Positions 1 through 11,887 of a stretch of DNA of 64,000 nt are shown piece by piece (the stretch's first letter is position 1; every line of letters begins with the position of its first letter). The translations under genes were made by a program, and so were the position numbers. Below the pieces are notes generated by a model. It saw only the letters and a list, made by a program, of their open reading frames with translations, had not been told where the DNA came from and did no database searches. The DNA is from Russula earlei (taxonomy: Eukaryota > Basidiomycota > Agaricomycetes > Russulales > Russulaceae), in NCBI GenBank assembly GCA_025769875.1, contig JAGFNK010000041.1, forward strand, positions 124,001 to 188,000, written 5' to 3'.

Positions 1-2013
1 CGGGACCTCTCGCGTGCGAGAAATAAATAAATAAATAGAAACAGGATCCACAGAGAGAACGCGCGACGCTGATCGTGACCGAACGCGCGATGGACGTCGT
101 CGCGCCGCTCATTCACGAGTTCACGTACCAGGCGATGGCGAACGACCTCCTTCCTATCGAAGATGGGTCTAAATACACGTGCGTGCATCGAGTCGTCCCT
201 CTTATAGCTTGACAGCCGTGCAGGTACAAGTTCCAGTCCTCGGTTGGCGCGTACGAAGATAAAACCGCGACTTTGTCGGACGGGGACTCGGTATGGACCG
301 ACGTGCGGCATATGCACATGCGGGAGGCGATCGACAAGCTCATGGGTGACTTCAACAAGTTTATGACGGACAATGCGGGCTTCAAGGGGTGCGCTCTGCT
401 CTCTTTTACACGCCGAAGTAGGTGTTGGATTCACTTGCACAGGGAGGGCGCTGCTACGCTCAATGATATGAAGGATATGCTGGCCAGCCTACCCCAATAT
501 CAGGAACAGAGGGAAAAGGTGCGCCAGCAGAACGCGCGTGGAGCGTGCACGGCTCTGATTACTGACTGGATGACCATAGTTTTCTTTGCATTTGAGTATG
601 GCACAGGAGTGCATGGACATCTTCGAACGCGACAAACTGACGGTTGTGGCAACTGTCGAGCAGGTAAGCCTCCTGGACGGGGAACTTTTCGGTGGCTGGT
701 TCCTCATAGGACACACGCACCTAGAACTGTTCAACGGGCCTGACAGCGCAAGGCAAAACGCCAAAGACCTTAGTCGAGGAGATGGTGCCTCTCCTGGACA
801 GTCGAGAAGTCATGTATGTCATAGGCAGAAACATATTTGCAGCTCCCATGATCATGTCTGTGACAGTAACTCCAACAAAGTTCGCATCATCGCGCTGTAC
901 ATCCAGTACCGGGAAGGCGTGCCAGACGAGGACCGGCGGCGGCTGTACCAGCACGCGCGATTGACGCGGCCCGAGATGGACGCCGTGAACGCTCTCGTGC
1001 ACTTGGGCGTGCGGATCAACAGAGTGCGCACTCCGAGACCTCTCTTCCGTAGGTGCTCAAGAGATCTGGGTGCAGGTACCAGCAGACAAGGACCTCAAGC
1101 GACGTCTTAGACACAAGGAGTCAAGCGAAGACGAGTATGAGCTTTCTCGATACAAACCTCTTCTCCGCACAGTCATCGAGGTACCTCTCCATCCCTCTCT
1201 CTCTTTGCGGGCCGCGCTTCACGCCCTCACTCACAGGATCAAGTCTCCGGCAAGCTCGATGCCACCGGCTTTCCCTATGTCAAGGACCATCCCCAAGCTA
1301 CCCCCGCCGCATCAAGCGCGCGGCCGACGCCAACACACACGACGTCGCTGCGGAGCGCAAAGCCGAACTGGCACCGCACGGCGCGCACGGGCGGAGCGCC
1401 GGCCGAAACGCGCCAACGGCTGCTCGTGTTCGTCGCGGGTGGGACGACCTACTCGGAGATGCGCGAGGCGTACAAGCTGTCGGGCCAGCTCGGGAAGGAC
1501 GTCTTTATCGGTGCGACTGACCTGGCCTGTGGCTTTGTGCTGACGGATCGACGCGATAGGCTGATGTTTTTTTTTTTTTTTTTTTTTGATGGCGGATGGC
1601 GCATAGGATCGACGCACACGCTGACGCCGCGCCAGTTCATCGACGACCTCAAAGTGCTCGACATCAGCGGCGCAGGCTCGCGCGCCATCCCCAACGGACT
1701 CAGAGAGCTGCGTGGCGCGCGACCGTATCAGGCATTCTACGACGAGCGGTACTTTACGCGCGACGTGCCACCACCACAGCGGCAGCAGCAGCAGCAGCAG
1801 CAACAGCCACAACAGAAACATCGGGCGCCACTACTGGGCAAGAGCTCGAGCGCGCGCAACGCGGCGCGGCCATCGCCGGGTCCTTCGTTCACGGGCAGTA
1901 CGGTGTCGTTCGACTCGTCCCACACGCCGTCGCCGACAAACGGGAAGGAGAAGACGGGGAAGGAAAAGGAAACGGAGAAGGAAAAGAGGAGGTGGAGGAT
2001 TTTGGGCCTCTGA
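1..2013 (+). CDS. SEC1: Sec1/Munc18-family vesicle fusion protein, 5' part missing
   Basis: Sec1/Munc18 proteins bind syntaxin-type SNAREs and promote secretory vesicle fusion at the plasma membrane. The window starts inside the gene. Recognisable exons read IHEFTYQAMANDLL, then AHEAD-like helices with LSMAQECMDIFERDKL, then RRLYQHARLTRPEMDAV, then the landmark SRYKPLLRTVIE, and near the end the family signature FVAGGTTYSEMREAYKLS followed by KDVFIGSTHTLTP. That last join needs the intron 1511-1606, which ends in a 21-base T run and restores GKDVFIGSTH exactly. The tail after YFTRDV is low complexity: a glutamine run encoded mostly by CAG, then Ser/Pro, then a Lys/Glu/Arg-rich end. The stop is TGA at 2011-2013. 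Other exon edges were placed only by homology. Family assignment is firm; Sec1 rather than Sly1, Vps33 or Vps45 is a judgement from motif wording. Confidence 0.87.
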
Positions 2014-2251
2014 GTTTTTTTTTTGGTCGGATATACCTCCCCACCCACCTATTTTTTGTCATTATTGCCGTTGGCACTTTTTTTTTTTTTTTCTTCCTTT
2101 CAAGGATGGACGCTAGCTATGGGTTCTGATAAAGTGAGCGTTGTAGTTACGCTTGCTCGGACGGGCGCAGTGCAGTGCGGTGATATCATATCGTCGATGG
2201 TTACAGTGTAAGGAGGGAATGAGAGCGGGAGGAGGAACAGGAACAGCCCGT

Positions 2252-3979
2252 CTATGCTGATACGTCGAGTTTGGCTGCGGTGGTGGTGACGATCAGAAAC
2301 GCGTCCGCCGTACACGAACGTGCGCTTACTCTCGTGCTTCTTTGCTTCGCCGACCTTCCTCGCTGCCTTTGTGAGGTCCTCTTGCTGGATATATTCCCTG
2401 AAGGGAGAAAGGCCGGGTGAGAAGATTCTGTGCACCGTGGAGAAATGAATGACCCCTACCGGTCGTCTCGAATGGCGAACATGCCCGCTTCCGTCACGAC
2501 GTTCCGCAAATCTGCACCGTTGAACCCGTCCGAAAGCTAACGGCGCGGTCAGCCCAACGATGAGGAGGTCGGAACGTCATGGGAAGAGCAAACGGCAAGA
2601 AAAAGAGAAAAACCCCACCTTGACGATCGCCTCGTAGTCGATCTCGCCGTGCTTGTTCACGGGCCCCGCGTGTATCTTGAGGATCTCGAGTCGAGCCTGC
2701 TCGTTCGGGAGCGGCACTTCGATTTTGCGGTCGAGCCGACCGGGGCGCATCAGTGCGGGATCGAGCGTGTCCGGTCGGTTGGTCGCCATGATGAGCTTTG
2801 TGCGCCCGAGAGAATCGAAGCCGTCCATCTGATTCAATAACTGTGTACGCGTGCATGTGCGCGTCAGTCAGTCAGTCAGTCAGAGCGTTGCTCCGGCTTG
2901 CGGTCTGGCGGAGGAGCACGATAGGGACGAATAGGGACAGACCTCCATCAACGTGCGCTGAATCTCGCGATCCGCGCTAGTGCCCTCAGAGAACCGCCGA
3001 CCGCCGATGGCGTCGATCTCGTCCATGAAGATGACGCAGGGCTCGTGGTCGCGCGCGTAGCCGAACATCTCGCGCACCACGCGCGCCGACTCGCCGATGT
3101 ACTTGTCTACTATGGCGGAGGAGACCACCTTGAGAAAGTTGGTTTCGAGGGTCGCGGCGACCGCGCGGGCAAGCAGCGTCTTGCCCGTCCCGGGCGGGCC
3201 ATAGAGGAGCACACCTTTTGGGGGCTTGATGCCGACGCGCTGGAAAAGTTCGGGGCTGAGGAGGGGAAGTTCGATGATCTGGGGGGAGAGATGCGGTGTC
3301 AATCGGTTGAGCTACGTGCACGGCTGAGGTGGATTGGCACCTCGCGCAGCTCGCGGACTTGTTCATTGAGACCGCCAATGCCTGCAAACGTAGCACCGCC
3401 TGGATCTTCGAGGCTCATCTTGTATACCATGGGGTCTACCTCTCGTGGGAGGATGCGCATGATGGTGAGGGTGGTCATGTCGAGGCTGACGCGCGTTCCA
3501 GCCTTGAGTTTGGTTGCGGGAAGGGCGGGTCGGTAGGAGACGACATAGCGTGGTCCCGAAGAAGCTTTCACAATAACTGACGGTAGACGTTGGTGAGCAC
3601 AATGCGATGTTCGAGACGAGCTACACGCACAGCGCTCATCGTCCAGCTGCTTCATGACCTCGCCAATGATCTGGCCGACCGATTGTACGGCCTTGATATC
3701 CTCCTCCGTCTTCTTATAGTCTTTTTGCAAGTCTTTGATTGAAAACCGCACTGAGCATCATGTGAGAATGACGACGCGGCGAAAATTTCGTCTAGTACGC
3801 ACGATTCTTCAAGGCCTCACTTATGTTCTCATGTGCCTGCATTTTCTGCAATTGAAGCGCGCGTGAGTGGATTTTGAGCACTGTGAAGAAAAGGGGCGAC
3901 TGACATCACGATAGGCACTGAGGGCCTCCACTCGTTGTGAATCCAATGGCCTCGTAGATCTTGAAGATGATGCGTCCAT
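2252..3979 (-). CDS. RPT4: 26S proteasome regulatory ATPase subunit Rpt4 (PSMC6/S10b)
   Basis: Rpt4 is one of six AAA ATPases in the proteasome base ring that unfold ubiquitinated substrates. The start ATG at 3977-3979 gives [16 protein letters not shown], followed by a coiled-coil exon ([16 protein letters not shown]) and the block [22 protein letters not shown]. The AAA module shows Walker [27 protein letters not shown], Walker [15 protein letters not shown], and the strongly Rpt4-like [29 protein letters not shown] and [21 protein letters not shown]. The C-terminus only fits the family if an intron is removed after KKHE: splicing from GTAAGC to the CGCAG acceptor gives KKHETKLDVSA and a TAG at 2252-2254, close to the usual KLD ending. 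Reading through that intron instead would add a hydrophobic tail not seen in the family. Multiple short introns. It faces the Sec1 gene tail to tail. Confidence 0.95.
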
Positions 3980-4082
3980 AGAGTCTGAAAACAAGTCGGT
4001 GGATCGCGACAATACGCGTCAGCTTCCCGATTTGTAGCAGCTGAGTCAACTTGTATTCACTTTGCTTTCTAGTGCCAGTATT

Positions 4083-4166
4083 GGCCTGGTGGTCTAGTAG
4101 TATGATTCCTTCTTAGGGTTCTCTAGTCATCTGGAGGAGGTCCCGGGTTCAATTCCCGGCCAGGCC
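4083..4166 (+). tRNA. tRNA-Pro (AGG anticodon) with a 13-nt intron
   Basis: Acceptor arms GGCCTGG (4083-4089) and CCAGGCC (4160-4166) pair fully. The T arm is CCGGG-TTCAATT-CCCGG (4143-4159), which also supplies the B box. The anticodon stem CCTTC (4108-4112) pairs with GGAGG (4133-4137) through one G-U pair, and the loop reads TTAGGG with anticodon AGG at 4115-4117. Thirteen extra bases (about 4119-4131) sit one base 3' of the anticodon, the canonical position for nuclear tRNA introns. The gene lies in the 363-bp gap between the divergent RPT4 and TFIP11 genes. Confidence 0.93.
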
Positions 4167-4342
4167 CTTCTTTTGTCTCTTCTCATTCCTATCTCTCTGA
4201 TTGTCGCCATTGGCCTTTTGTATAGCAAAGGTGTGTATTTTTTACATTGACGAGTTTCATCCCGCTTGTATTGCTCATGTTTCCTTCACTCGTGACCAAA
4301 AGTGACTCATTGTGTGATCTCTACTATTGATTTGCACCCTCT

Positions 4343-7300
4343 ATGGCTCGCAGAAAGCGCGGTTTCATGGACGATGGTATCTCGGACTCCTCAGGCGGTT
4401 CGGACGATGAATTTGCTGATGACGACGACCCATATCAGCGGAAGAAGCGGCGAAAAAACGGCGACGAGGACAGTGAAGATGAGGGCTTCGGAGGCAGTCG
4501 CAAGCCAGCTCCGCGGCATGACTGGGCTAAAGCACCGGCTTTCGTATCGAGCAACACGACGGCTAGTAAACCTGAGCTCGATCAGTCCGAAGTCATGGAC
4601 ATACCGGAGGTTGTGATTGGGCGCGAGCACCGCTCCGGGTCCTCAGGTGATAGCGGAGAAGATGAGGACGGCCAGGGCGAGGCTGAAGCGAGTGGGGCAG
4701 ATGGTACTGACCATGATGACGACGACAATGATGGTGACGACGACGACGACGAGGAAGACACAGAACCGTCCAGAGTGCCCTCACCGCGCGTCCGAGATGA
4801 GGTCGATGATGAGGAAGAGCAGCGACCACGTTTCGGTGGACTGGGACTGGGCGCATCTCGCTCACACCCCCCAACTACATTCTCTGGCTTCACGAGAAGC
4901 GGAATTGGCGCGTCTCGCCCCGCTGCAGTCTCCATCCCTTCAACGCCTTCTCGCTTACATTCACCTTCCCCTGCTCCTCCGGCGCCCGAGGACACCACCC
5001 CTCTCAGAGGCCTTCCTTCTGCGTTTGGTCGGGGCTCACATCCACAGCGCGCATTCGTCAGGAATGGTGCGCCCTCAGCGCCACCGCCTCCTAGGCCAAG
5101 TCTCTCCGCAGCAGAGAGCGTGCACTTTCGCAAGATCGAGAACTCGTTCGGTGCGCGCATGCTTGCAAAGATGGGTTGGGAATCTGGCACTGGTCTCGGC
5201 ACGGAGGGTCGTGGTATTGTCGTCCCGGTAGAGACGAAATTACGTCCGAAGAATATGGGTATCGCCTTCAGAGGTTTCGGCGAGCGCACTGAACAATCCA
5301 AGGCGGAGGCGCGTCGCCGTGGTGAGGTTGTCAGCGATGACGAAGATGAAGAACGCAAAAAGAAAACGACAAAGGGCAAAGAGAAGGCGGATAAGAGATC
5401 AGACGCGTGGAAGAGACCAAAGAAGATCAAAACCAAAATCGAGCACAAGACCTACGAACAGATCGTTGCTGAGGTTGGGGAGGACCCCGCTGGACCTTCT
5501 GGGATTGGGATTATAATCGATGCCACGGGTGCAACGGTACGTTTCTCTCTATCCCGAGACTAGCAGATTACTCATTTTTGTCGTCTTAGCCCCGCGAGGT
5601 CTCATCTTTGGCGGAAGTGTCTATCGCCTCATGGACGCCGTCTACCGATTCTACTCGTATGCCGGAAGTTCGACACAACGTCAGACTCATTGCCGAAGCT
5701 GCAACAAGGGATTTAGAGGGCCTCGCACGTGAGGCGAAGGAAATTCAAAGGAGAAGACAGGCTCTCCAAGACGAGCAAGCCAGACTGAGGAAGAAGATCG
5801 ACGAGGAGGAAGAACGTACGTCCTTCCATTCAAACGGACGCCCTTGAATGCTAATTAGCATGTCAAGTTATCACTCGTATGAAACAAGTTCAACTCGTGA
5901 TCGATGACATCCAAACACTGTCCAGGCAGCAGGTGTCAGATTACGAAGCCTCACTTGAACCGTTCTCACCACATTTTCACAAGCTTCTGTCTCAATTCTC
6001 TTCAGAGTTTGATAGGTATAGACTGGATGAGATCGTCGTGGCTGCTATAGCACCAGTCGTACGTGCGACTGTCGCTGGTATTCAGTATCAGTGCTTATTA
6101 TTTATCAGGTACGACGGTTGCTTTCGCAATGGAATCCGTTGGAGGATCCCGAAAATTTACTTTCGACATTTCGGCTCTGGAGGCGAGTCCTAAAACTCGC
6201 AGATCGTGACGAGCGGCCTCCAGATACGCAAGTTAGTTTGTTCGGAGTCAGCGCATTCCCTGTGCCCCTGCCAAAGGTAGATGTACCCATGACTCCGTTT
6301 GAAAGCCTGTTGTGGAACATCTGGTTGCCAAAAATCCGCTCATTCATCAACAACGACTGGGACCCTCGCACTCCCCAACCGGCTGTAAAACTGTACGAGG
6401 CCTGGTCGACTGTTCTTCCTCCCTTCATTCGCGATAACTTCCTCGACCAACTCATTCTCCCAAAGGTCTCAAAAGCAGTGGCTGACTGGAGTGTGCGTCG
6501 TTCAGACTTCCCGCTGAAGGCGCTGGTGTTTCCGTGGCTGCCCCACGTCGGCCTACGTATGGAAGAGTTTCTGGGCGACGCACGGCGTAAAATCAAATAC
6601 CTCCTCCGGGGATGGGATATTGCAGAAGGCGTCCCCGATGATCTCGCGGCCTGGCGTGAGGTTTTCAGCGTAGGCGACTGGGATACAATGACACTCAAAT
6701 ACGTCGTTCCCAAGCTCGGCTCTACACTCCGCGAAGAGTTCCGCGTGAACCCGCGCTCCCAAGACATGACTCCGCTCGAGCGGGTGCTCGCATGGGCACC
6801 TCTCTTACGTGGTTCCATCTTCGCGTCGCTACTCGCGTCTGAATTCTTTCCCAAGTGGCTGGATGTGTTACACATCTGGCTTGTACAGCCGCGCCCGAAC
6901 TTTGACGAGGTAGCACAGTGGTACGCGTTTTGGAAAGGCGTATTCTCCGAAGATATTCTCGCACTGCCCGCTGTGCGCGACGGCTTCACTCGCGGACTAC
7001 AACTCATGAATATGTCCATCGAGCTCGGTCCCGATGCGCCCACGAAGCTACCCCGCCCAAGACATCACCGAAATGCGACGCCGACGACTGCGCCTGTCGC
7101 GGCAGCAAAGGGTGGGACCACGAAAAATCCACCGGCACGCGTGCAGGAGATCACCTTCCGTTCGATTGTGGAGGACTTTGCGACGACGCATAATCTCATT
7201 TTCTTGCCGGCTGGCCGCGTCCATGAACGTTCACGTATGCCACTGTTTCGCGTTTCTCCAACGGCGGATGGGAAGGGTGGAATTCTTGTATATGTCCTCG

Positions 7301-7392
7301 ACGACGCTGTATGGGCACCTGACGAGGACGGCGAATACCAGGCCATCACATTGGAGAGCATGGTTCTTCGAGCTACGAAGGGCAGCAAATGA
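4343..7392 (+). CDS. NTR1: G-patch and GCFC-domain spliceosome disassembly factor (TFIP11/Ntr1 family)
   Basis: TFIP11 (Ntr1/Spp382 in yeast) recruits and activates the DEAH helicase Prp43 to take apart post-catalytic spliceosomes in the nucleus. Four exons (4343-5536, 5590-5815, 5868-6058, 6109-7392) join to an intact 964-residue frame. The N-terminus MARRKRGFMDDGISDSS is followed by long Asp/Glu-rich tracts and a Ser/Pro-rich stretch. The G-patch is plain: ENSFGARMLAKMGWESGTGLG, then GRGIVVPVETKLRPKNMGI. After a basic region comes a coiled-coil exon (EAKEIQRRRQALQDEQARLRKK), then the GCFC domain with PFESLLWNIWLPKIR, LYEAWSTVLPPFI, FPWLPHVG and KWLDVLHIWL. Length and domain order match the family. 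A long open frame on the opposite strand across exon 1 only mirrors the acidic repeats. Confidence 0.94.
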
Positions 7393-7595
7393 TCACCGTT
7401 AGGCCATCCTTCGTACCGTACACACTACACGATCCTAGTAATTCAAATTACGTCTGTTCAGTCACGTGCATAGTAATGCCTGCCCTAAAGTGGAGTTTTA
7501 CCCACGGGGTAGACTCCTTCGGTCGACGCCACCTTGCAAGCGAATTCAAAAACGTCGCCGTTCTCGACAACGTTCCACCCCTCAAGACATTTATC

Positions 7596-8727
7596 ATGGT
7601 CGGTTTTCCCCTCCGTTATGTTATAGTAAATCCTCGGGCTGAGTTGGGAAGCGTTGAATCTTGTGGATGGATGATAAAAAGGGTGGATGCTTTCCCAATG
7701 GCCTGGATGGAATCCTCCTCCCATAGTCAATGACTGGCTTGTCTTGTTGCGTTGTGATACTAACCTTACCGCCTTACAGGTACGCGGACCCAGAAAACAT
7801 CTCAAGCGTCTCGCCGCGCCCTCGTCATGGATGCTTGACAAACTGAGTGGTACATATGTGCGTTCTTATCTCCTACCGCCTCGCGTTTCCTTCAGGTACT
7901 ACGTATTTCTAGGCTCCTCGTCCTTCCCCCGGTCCTCATAAACTCCGAGAATCACTTCCTCTTTCCATCTTCCTCCGCAACAGGCTAAAGTATGCCTTGA
8001 CTGGCCGTGAAGTCACCTCCATTGTTCAACAGCGCCTGATCAAAGTCGATGGCAAGGTCCGCACTGACAACACGTATCCGACTGGTTTCATGGGTACGAT
8101 TACTTATCATATCCCACTCGATGAACCTGACGCTTGGTAGATGTACTCTCCATTGAGAAGTCTGGCGAGCACTTCCGCTTGCTTTACGACGTCAAAGGCC
8201 GCTTCATTATCCACCGGATCACCGCTGAGGAGGCAGCCTACAAGCTTCTCAAGGTCAAAAAGGTCGCTCTCGGCAATAGGGGCGTCCCCCATATCGTCAC
8301 TCACGACGGGCGTACGATTCGTTATCCCGATCCTGTTATTAAGGTGAACGACACCGTCAGGTTTGACCTTACCCAAAATAAGATCACCGACGTCGCAAAA
8401 TTCGATACGGGAAACTTGGTTATGATCACGGGAGGTCGTAACATGGGTCGCGCGGGCGTTATCGTCCATCGCGAGAAGCACATTGGTGACTATGACATTG
8501 TACACGTGAAGGATGCATTGGATCGTACTTTCGCGACACGGTTAGCCGCATCCTTATACCGAAAGGAATAAGCTGCTGAATGATGTGTCACATGTAGGAT
8601 AACTAACATCTTTGTCATTGGCCAGGGGTCAAAGCCCTGGGTCTCGCTTCCAAAGGGCAAGGGTACCAAGCTTACGATTGCCGAGGAGCGTGACGTTAGG
8701 CGGAAGAGGGCTGCAGAATCACAATAA
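7596..8727 (+). CDS. RPS4: 40S ribosomal protein eS4
   Basis: eS4 is a structural protein of the small ribosomal subunit. Five exons (7596-7598, 7780-7857, 7913-8093, 8141-8540, 8598-8727) join to 263 residues, the usual length of eS4. Exon 1 holds only the start ATG, a layout common in fungal ribosomal protein genes; splicing to 7780 gives [12 protein letters not shown]. Further landmarks are [20 protein letters not shown], the S4 RNA-binding stretch with [54 protein letters not shown] in the KOW-like part and the end [20 protein letters not shown]. The donor after exon 1 (GTCGGT) is weak, but it is the only site that keeps the frame. Confidence 0.95.
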
Positions 8728-9818
8728 AGGCTTGTAGTGTCTCTTCCCTGTTCATTTCATGTTACGCTCGTACATCGCAAATGGCCGCATGAACGATGTT
8801 GGTGTGGGACAGCTGCAGACCTGGACCATGGACCGAGAATGAGATGGTCGGCCTCCATTAGTCGGCTCTGCCCTTACTTCATGCCCGTTTCCTGTAATGC
8901 CGCCATCACGCTTCTGACTTATAACAACGATCGACATCAGGGACCTCTTAGAAAATGAACCTTCCGTTTTTGCAAGTATGAACTGAACGGATTGATGCGC
9001 GCTATGGAGTGTCTACCGTACCAAATATATGTGCTTTACATGCTTGAAAAATGCTTAAAACACTTAGCTTGCTTTTGGACTTTTTCTGCTTACTATGCTT
9101 GACACACTTAAATGACAGCATAGAGCCATGCCTAAGCCCAAATAAGCCAGACAATAAGCCCAGATAAGCAGCCCAAGCAAGCCCAAGGATAAGCCAGATA
9201 AGCAGCCCAGCTAAGCAAATTCATGAGGAGACCTAGCTTAGCATGCTTAGCAGTGCTTAGAAGCATTGCTAAGCACCATGCTTAAGCATTGCAAAGCAAA
9301 TCTTGGATTTTCCTGATGGAACTTTGCCCACTGCCTCAACTGTCTTCATGGATTCACAGGGACGAATCAGACTTTGAAAATGGCACTGTGACTGATGTGA
9401 CTTGAGAGTACCTGGTCCTCGTTGACAATTGTACTGAGTTTAGCTGTATCAGACCAAGCCCAAGCCGGGGCTTTTGAGCTGAGCCAGGCCCTGCACATCC
9501 CTACTCATCCTGATGCGCTCACTGCTTTCAAGCGTGCAAGACCGGAAATATCAATCTAGCTATCAAAATCCAATGTCATCACAAGCCATCGGTGACTAAG
9601 GTGATCCTCATCGGAGGATTCACTGTCGGGCATCTACAAGAACGGACTCACTAGGGCGTATAAGAGCCAATGCCTGGATTCCCAATGCCCTCCAGGAGTG
9701 CTCCTCTTTGTTTCACTCTTGGTACTGGTTACCAACAGTATTTTCTCCACCGCTCTCCCTCAACCTCAACGACGTCCACGATTCTCATTTTCAAAAGACG
9801 ATCCCCCTCATAATAACA
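8728..9818. other. Intergenic stretch with decayed repeats
   Basis: No gene is supported here. Bases 9037-9305 are a patchwork of short direct and inverted copies of AAGC/GCTT words (AGCCCAGATAAGC, GCTTAGCATGCTTAG), able to fold on themselves. At about 9450-9503 lies a purine/pyrimidine-biased block (AAGCCCAAGCCGGGGCTT, GAGCCAGGCCCTGCAC) ending CATCCCTA. This resembles the subterminal and terminal part of hAT-like elements in fungi and the ends of the element at 52052-53581. No partner end or target duplication was found. Confidence 0.5.
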
Positions 9819-10375
9819 ATGCAAATTTTCACCGTCCTTGCCTTTATCTGCCTCGCCATTGGCGTTGCCCCGTCCTTCTCGCTTCCTTTAATCTCGGTTA
9901 GGTGAGCTCACCTCTTCGAGGTCTATTTTGCATCCATCAGCTTACTTTACATTTTAGAGCCAATCCGATCAAAAGATCAGTGGATCCCCCCCGTCGAGGT
10001 GGCACTTTTTGGACTGGCAACGACTCAGGGTCTGGAAATCCTGACGAGGCCTTCAGCACGGAGGGGTTCCTCCACTATCAACCTCAGTATCCACCAGAGT
10101 GGTTGGTTACTAGAACAGGGGATACTACTGGGCCAAATAGGCCATCTATTGGGACTGAGCACAAAGGGGTAACGCACAACGGGGCAACTATTGGAAATTC
10201 ACAAAAAGATGGATACACCCCACCGAACACGCCAGTCGCCACGGACGAAGAGCGCATATGGGACTATATACGGAACTACGGACCAAGTCACCCAGCTCGC
10301 ACGGTGTCTGGAAGGAAGATTCGCACGACGCCTGGAGCTGCACATAAACCTGAACGTGGTGGTAGTAATTGGTAA
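9819..10375 (+). CDS. Small secreted protein without cysteines (hypothetical)
   Basis: Two exons (9819-9901 and 9958-10375, intron GTGAGC...TTTTAG) give 166 residues. The N-terminus MQIFTVLAFICLAIGVAPSF is a clear signal peptide with a hydrophobic core. It is followed within about 15 residues by a dibasic NPIKR/S site, the type cut by Kex2 in the Golgi, and another RR soon after. The mature part is polar, rich in Gly, Pro, Thr and Asn, has aromatic patches (LHYQPQYPPEW, IWDYIRNY) and no cysteine. I do not recognise a domain. The spliced model is the reason for the start; competing frames over the signal region lack it. The neighbours are repeat debris, so a fast-evolving orphan is plausible. 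Function unknown; a processed secreted peptide or effector-like protein is only a guess. Confidence 0.6.
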
Positions 10376-11887
10376 TGTGGTTTGAGGATGTCTCGTTCAC
10401 GGACCTAATCCAATGTCTTAACGTTCATTTATATCATTGTCTAAAATGAACAATGAATAGACGAGATGATATAAAGATTTGTGTCGATAGGCTGCATGGA
10501 ATGATATGGGCAGTCATCAGCACCTCCAGGACAGTTCTCAGAAGCCATGATAGGAGGGAATAAGGAGAAAAGGATTTTCTTCAATTACTCGAATGGTCAA
10601 ACTATTACAGGCACTGATGGAAATTTATATTACATTCAATCCCAACTTGAACTTTTGTGGCTTGAAAGCCCTGTGTCATTCATAGGTGTAGGTTCTCAGT
10701 TTGAACTCATTCAAACCAAGTTCATATAGATCCTGGAGGCCCCGAACCTGTGACCAAACCTACTGATGAAAGACAGAACCAGAACCGGACCGAACCAGAA
10801 CCAGAGGTCCAGATTCAAACCCAGGTTCTGAATCGAACTTCGGCATCCCTAATCAACAAGATGAGGTATGATTGCATTGGACATTTCTGTGGTCACTCTG
10901 ATCATGATCTGAACCTCTTCAAAAACATTTCTGCGCTCGAGAGGCCGAGGGGCCCAAGCGTGCATTTGTTGGCGCCAGCCTGAGTGTCCCTAGTCGCCTG
11001 GAAGACTCGGCGAGGGCGAGGAGGAACGAAGAGGGCGCTTAATAAGTCATTCCTCATCTGCTTGTAATATTGCAGGAGGTAAGAGGGAATTAATGAGGAT
11101 GGTCCGAAAGCGACCAGAGAGGTGAGGCCTGAGCCAGAGAGATTCAGTAGTAGCAGCGGTCGGCTGCCACTTAGACTTGTGCTGTGCTAGTACGGATGGC
11201 TGATTCGCCACAAGATCTAAGTTACAAAGTTAGGAAGCACCAGCTTCCTCTCTTGATCGCCTTGGTTATCTGCATTATCTCTGTCCCCCGATTGCGGTAC
11301 TTGCGCGCGCATTGTCGAGGCTCGCTGCCCTAACTGACTTCCGAGTTCAGAGATTGCAAGGATTTCGTCCTCGTCGCCGCTCAGCAAGTCCAAATCTAGT
11401 GCAGATGTCTGAACCGATAACGCTGAGACTGATAGACATATTTGGGTGTTTGGGCGTAGCTGTCGAAATATCCTTCCGTCTATGGCGCAAGGGTGGGGGT
11501 TCGCAGTGACCCCAAGACAACCTGCGATCGATAATGGAGGATGACATGGCATGATATACAATGATAATCAAACAGAACCGTGATCTATGCATGATAAGTA
11601 TAATGGACACCCATGTCGTGACGAGCATCGAACCTCCATACATACGAAATGGCAAAAGTACCTTTTCCGGGGTTAGCACCAAACTGGAGTGCTTTTTTTG
11701 TCCGCAAGGTTGACCTGCCCATGCAGTCTGTCTCAGGCGTTCGTCCTGTTATGAGCCGGGTTGAAAACGAATATTCCAGTCGTCCAGCCGTGGAGGGCTG
11801 CGAAGAACATCCTACGGCCTGCTGGTTGGTAAATTGCAGACCGGCAGGTAAGATAGTGTAGCCATGACCAGAAAAAAAAAAAAAGAT
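10376..11887. other. Intergenic stretch with transposon debris
   Basis: No convincing gene. Around 10770-10851 is a block of alternating GAACC/GGACC words that ends in CGGCATCCCTA, again the look of one terminal region of a hAT-like element. The remainder shows no coding signal: short overlapping frames at 11217-11682 have no recognisable domain. An A run at 11871-11884 precedes the 3' end of the phosphatase gene on the other strand. Confidence 0.45.

Noticed and set aside
2100..2251. Hydrophobic C-terminal extension of Rpt4
   Set aside because: Produced by reading through a GTAAGC intron; splicing gives the expected KLD-type ending.
4582..5448. 288-codon open frame on the minus strand
   Set aside because: It mirrors the Asp/Glu/Ser-rich exon of the NTR1/TFIP11 gene; Ser/Pro-rich antisense text without a domain.
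6105..7043. 312-codon minus-strand frame
   Set aside because: Antisense shadow of the GCFC-domain exon, which has clear homology on the plus strand.
9037..9305. CRISPR-like array of short repeats
   Set aside because: Repeats are irregular, overlapping AAGC/GCTT words without constant spacers, in a eukaryotic genome; better seen as decayed repeat.
11217..11682. Two overlapping minus-strand frames of about 111-114 codons
   Set aside because: No domain, no splice support and both overlap; treated as chance frames in an intergenic stretch.
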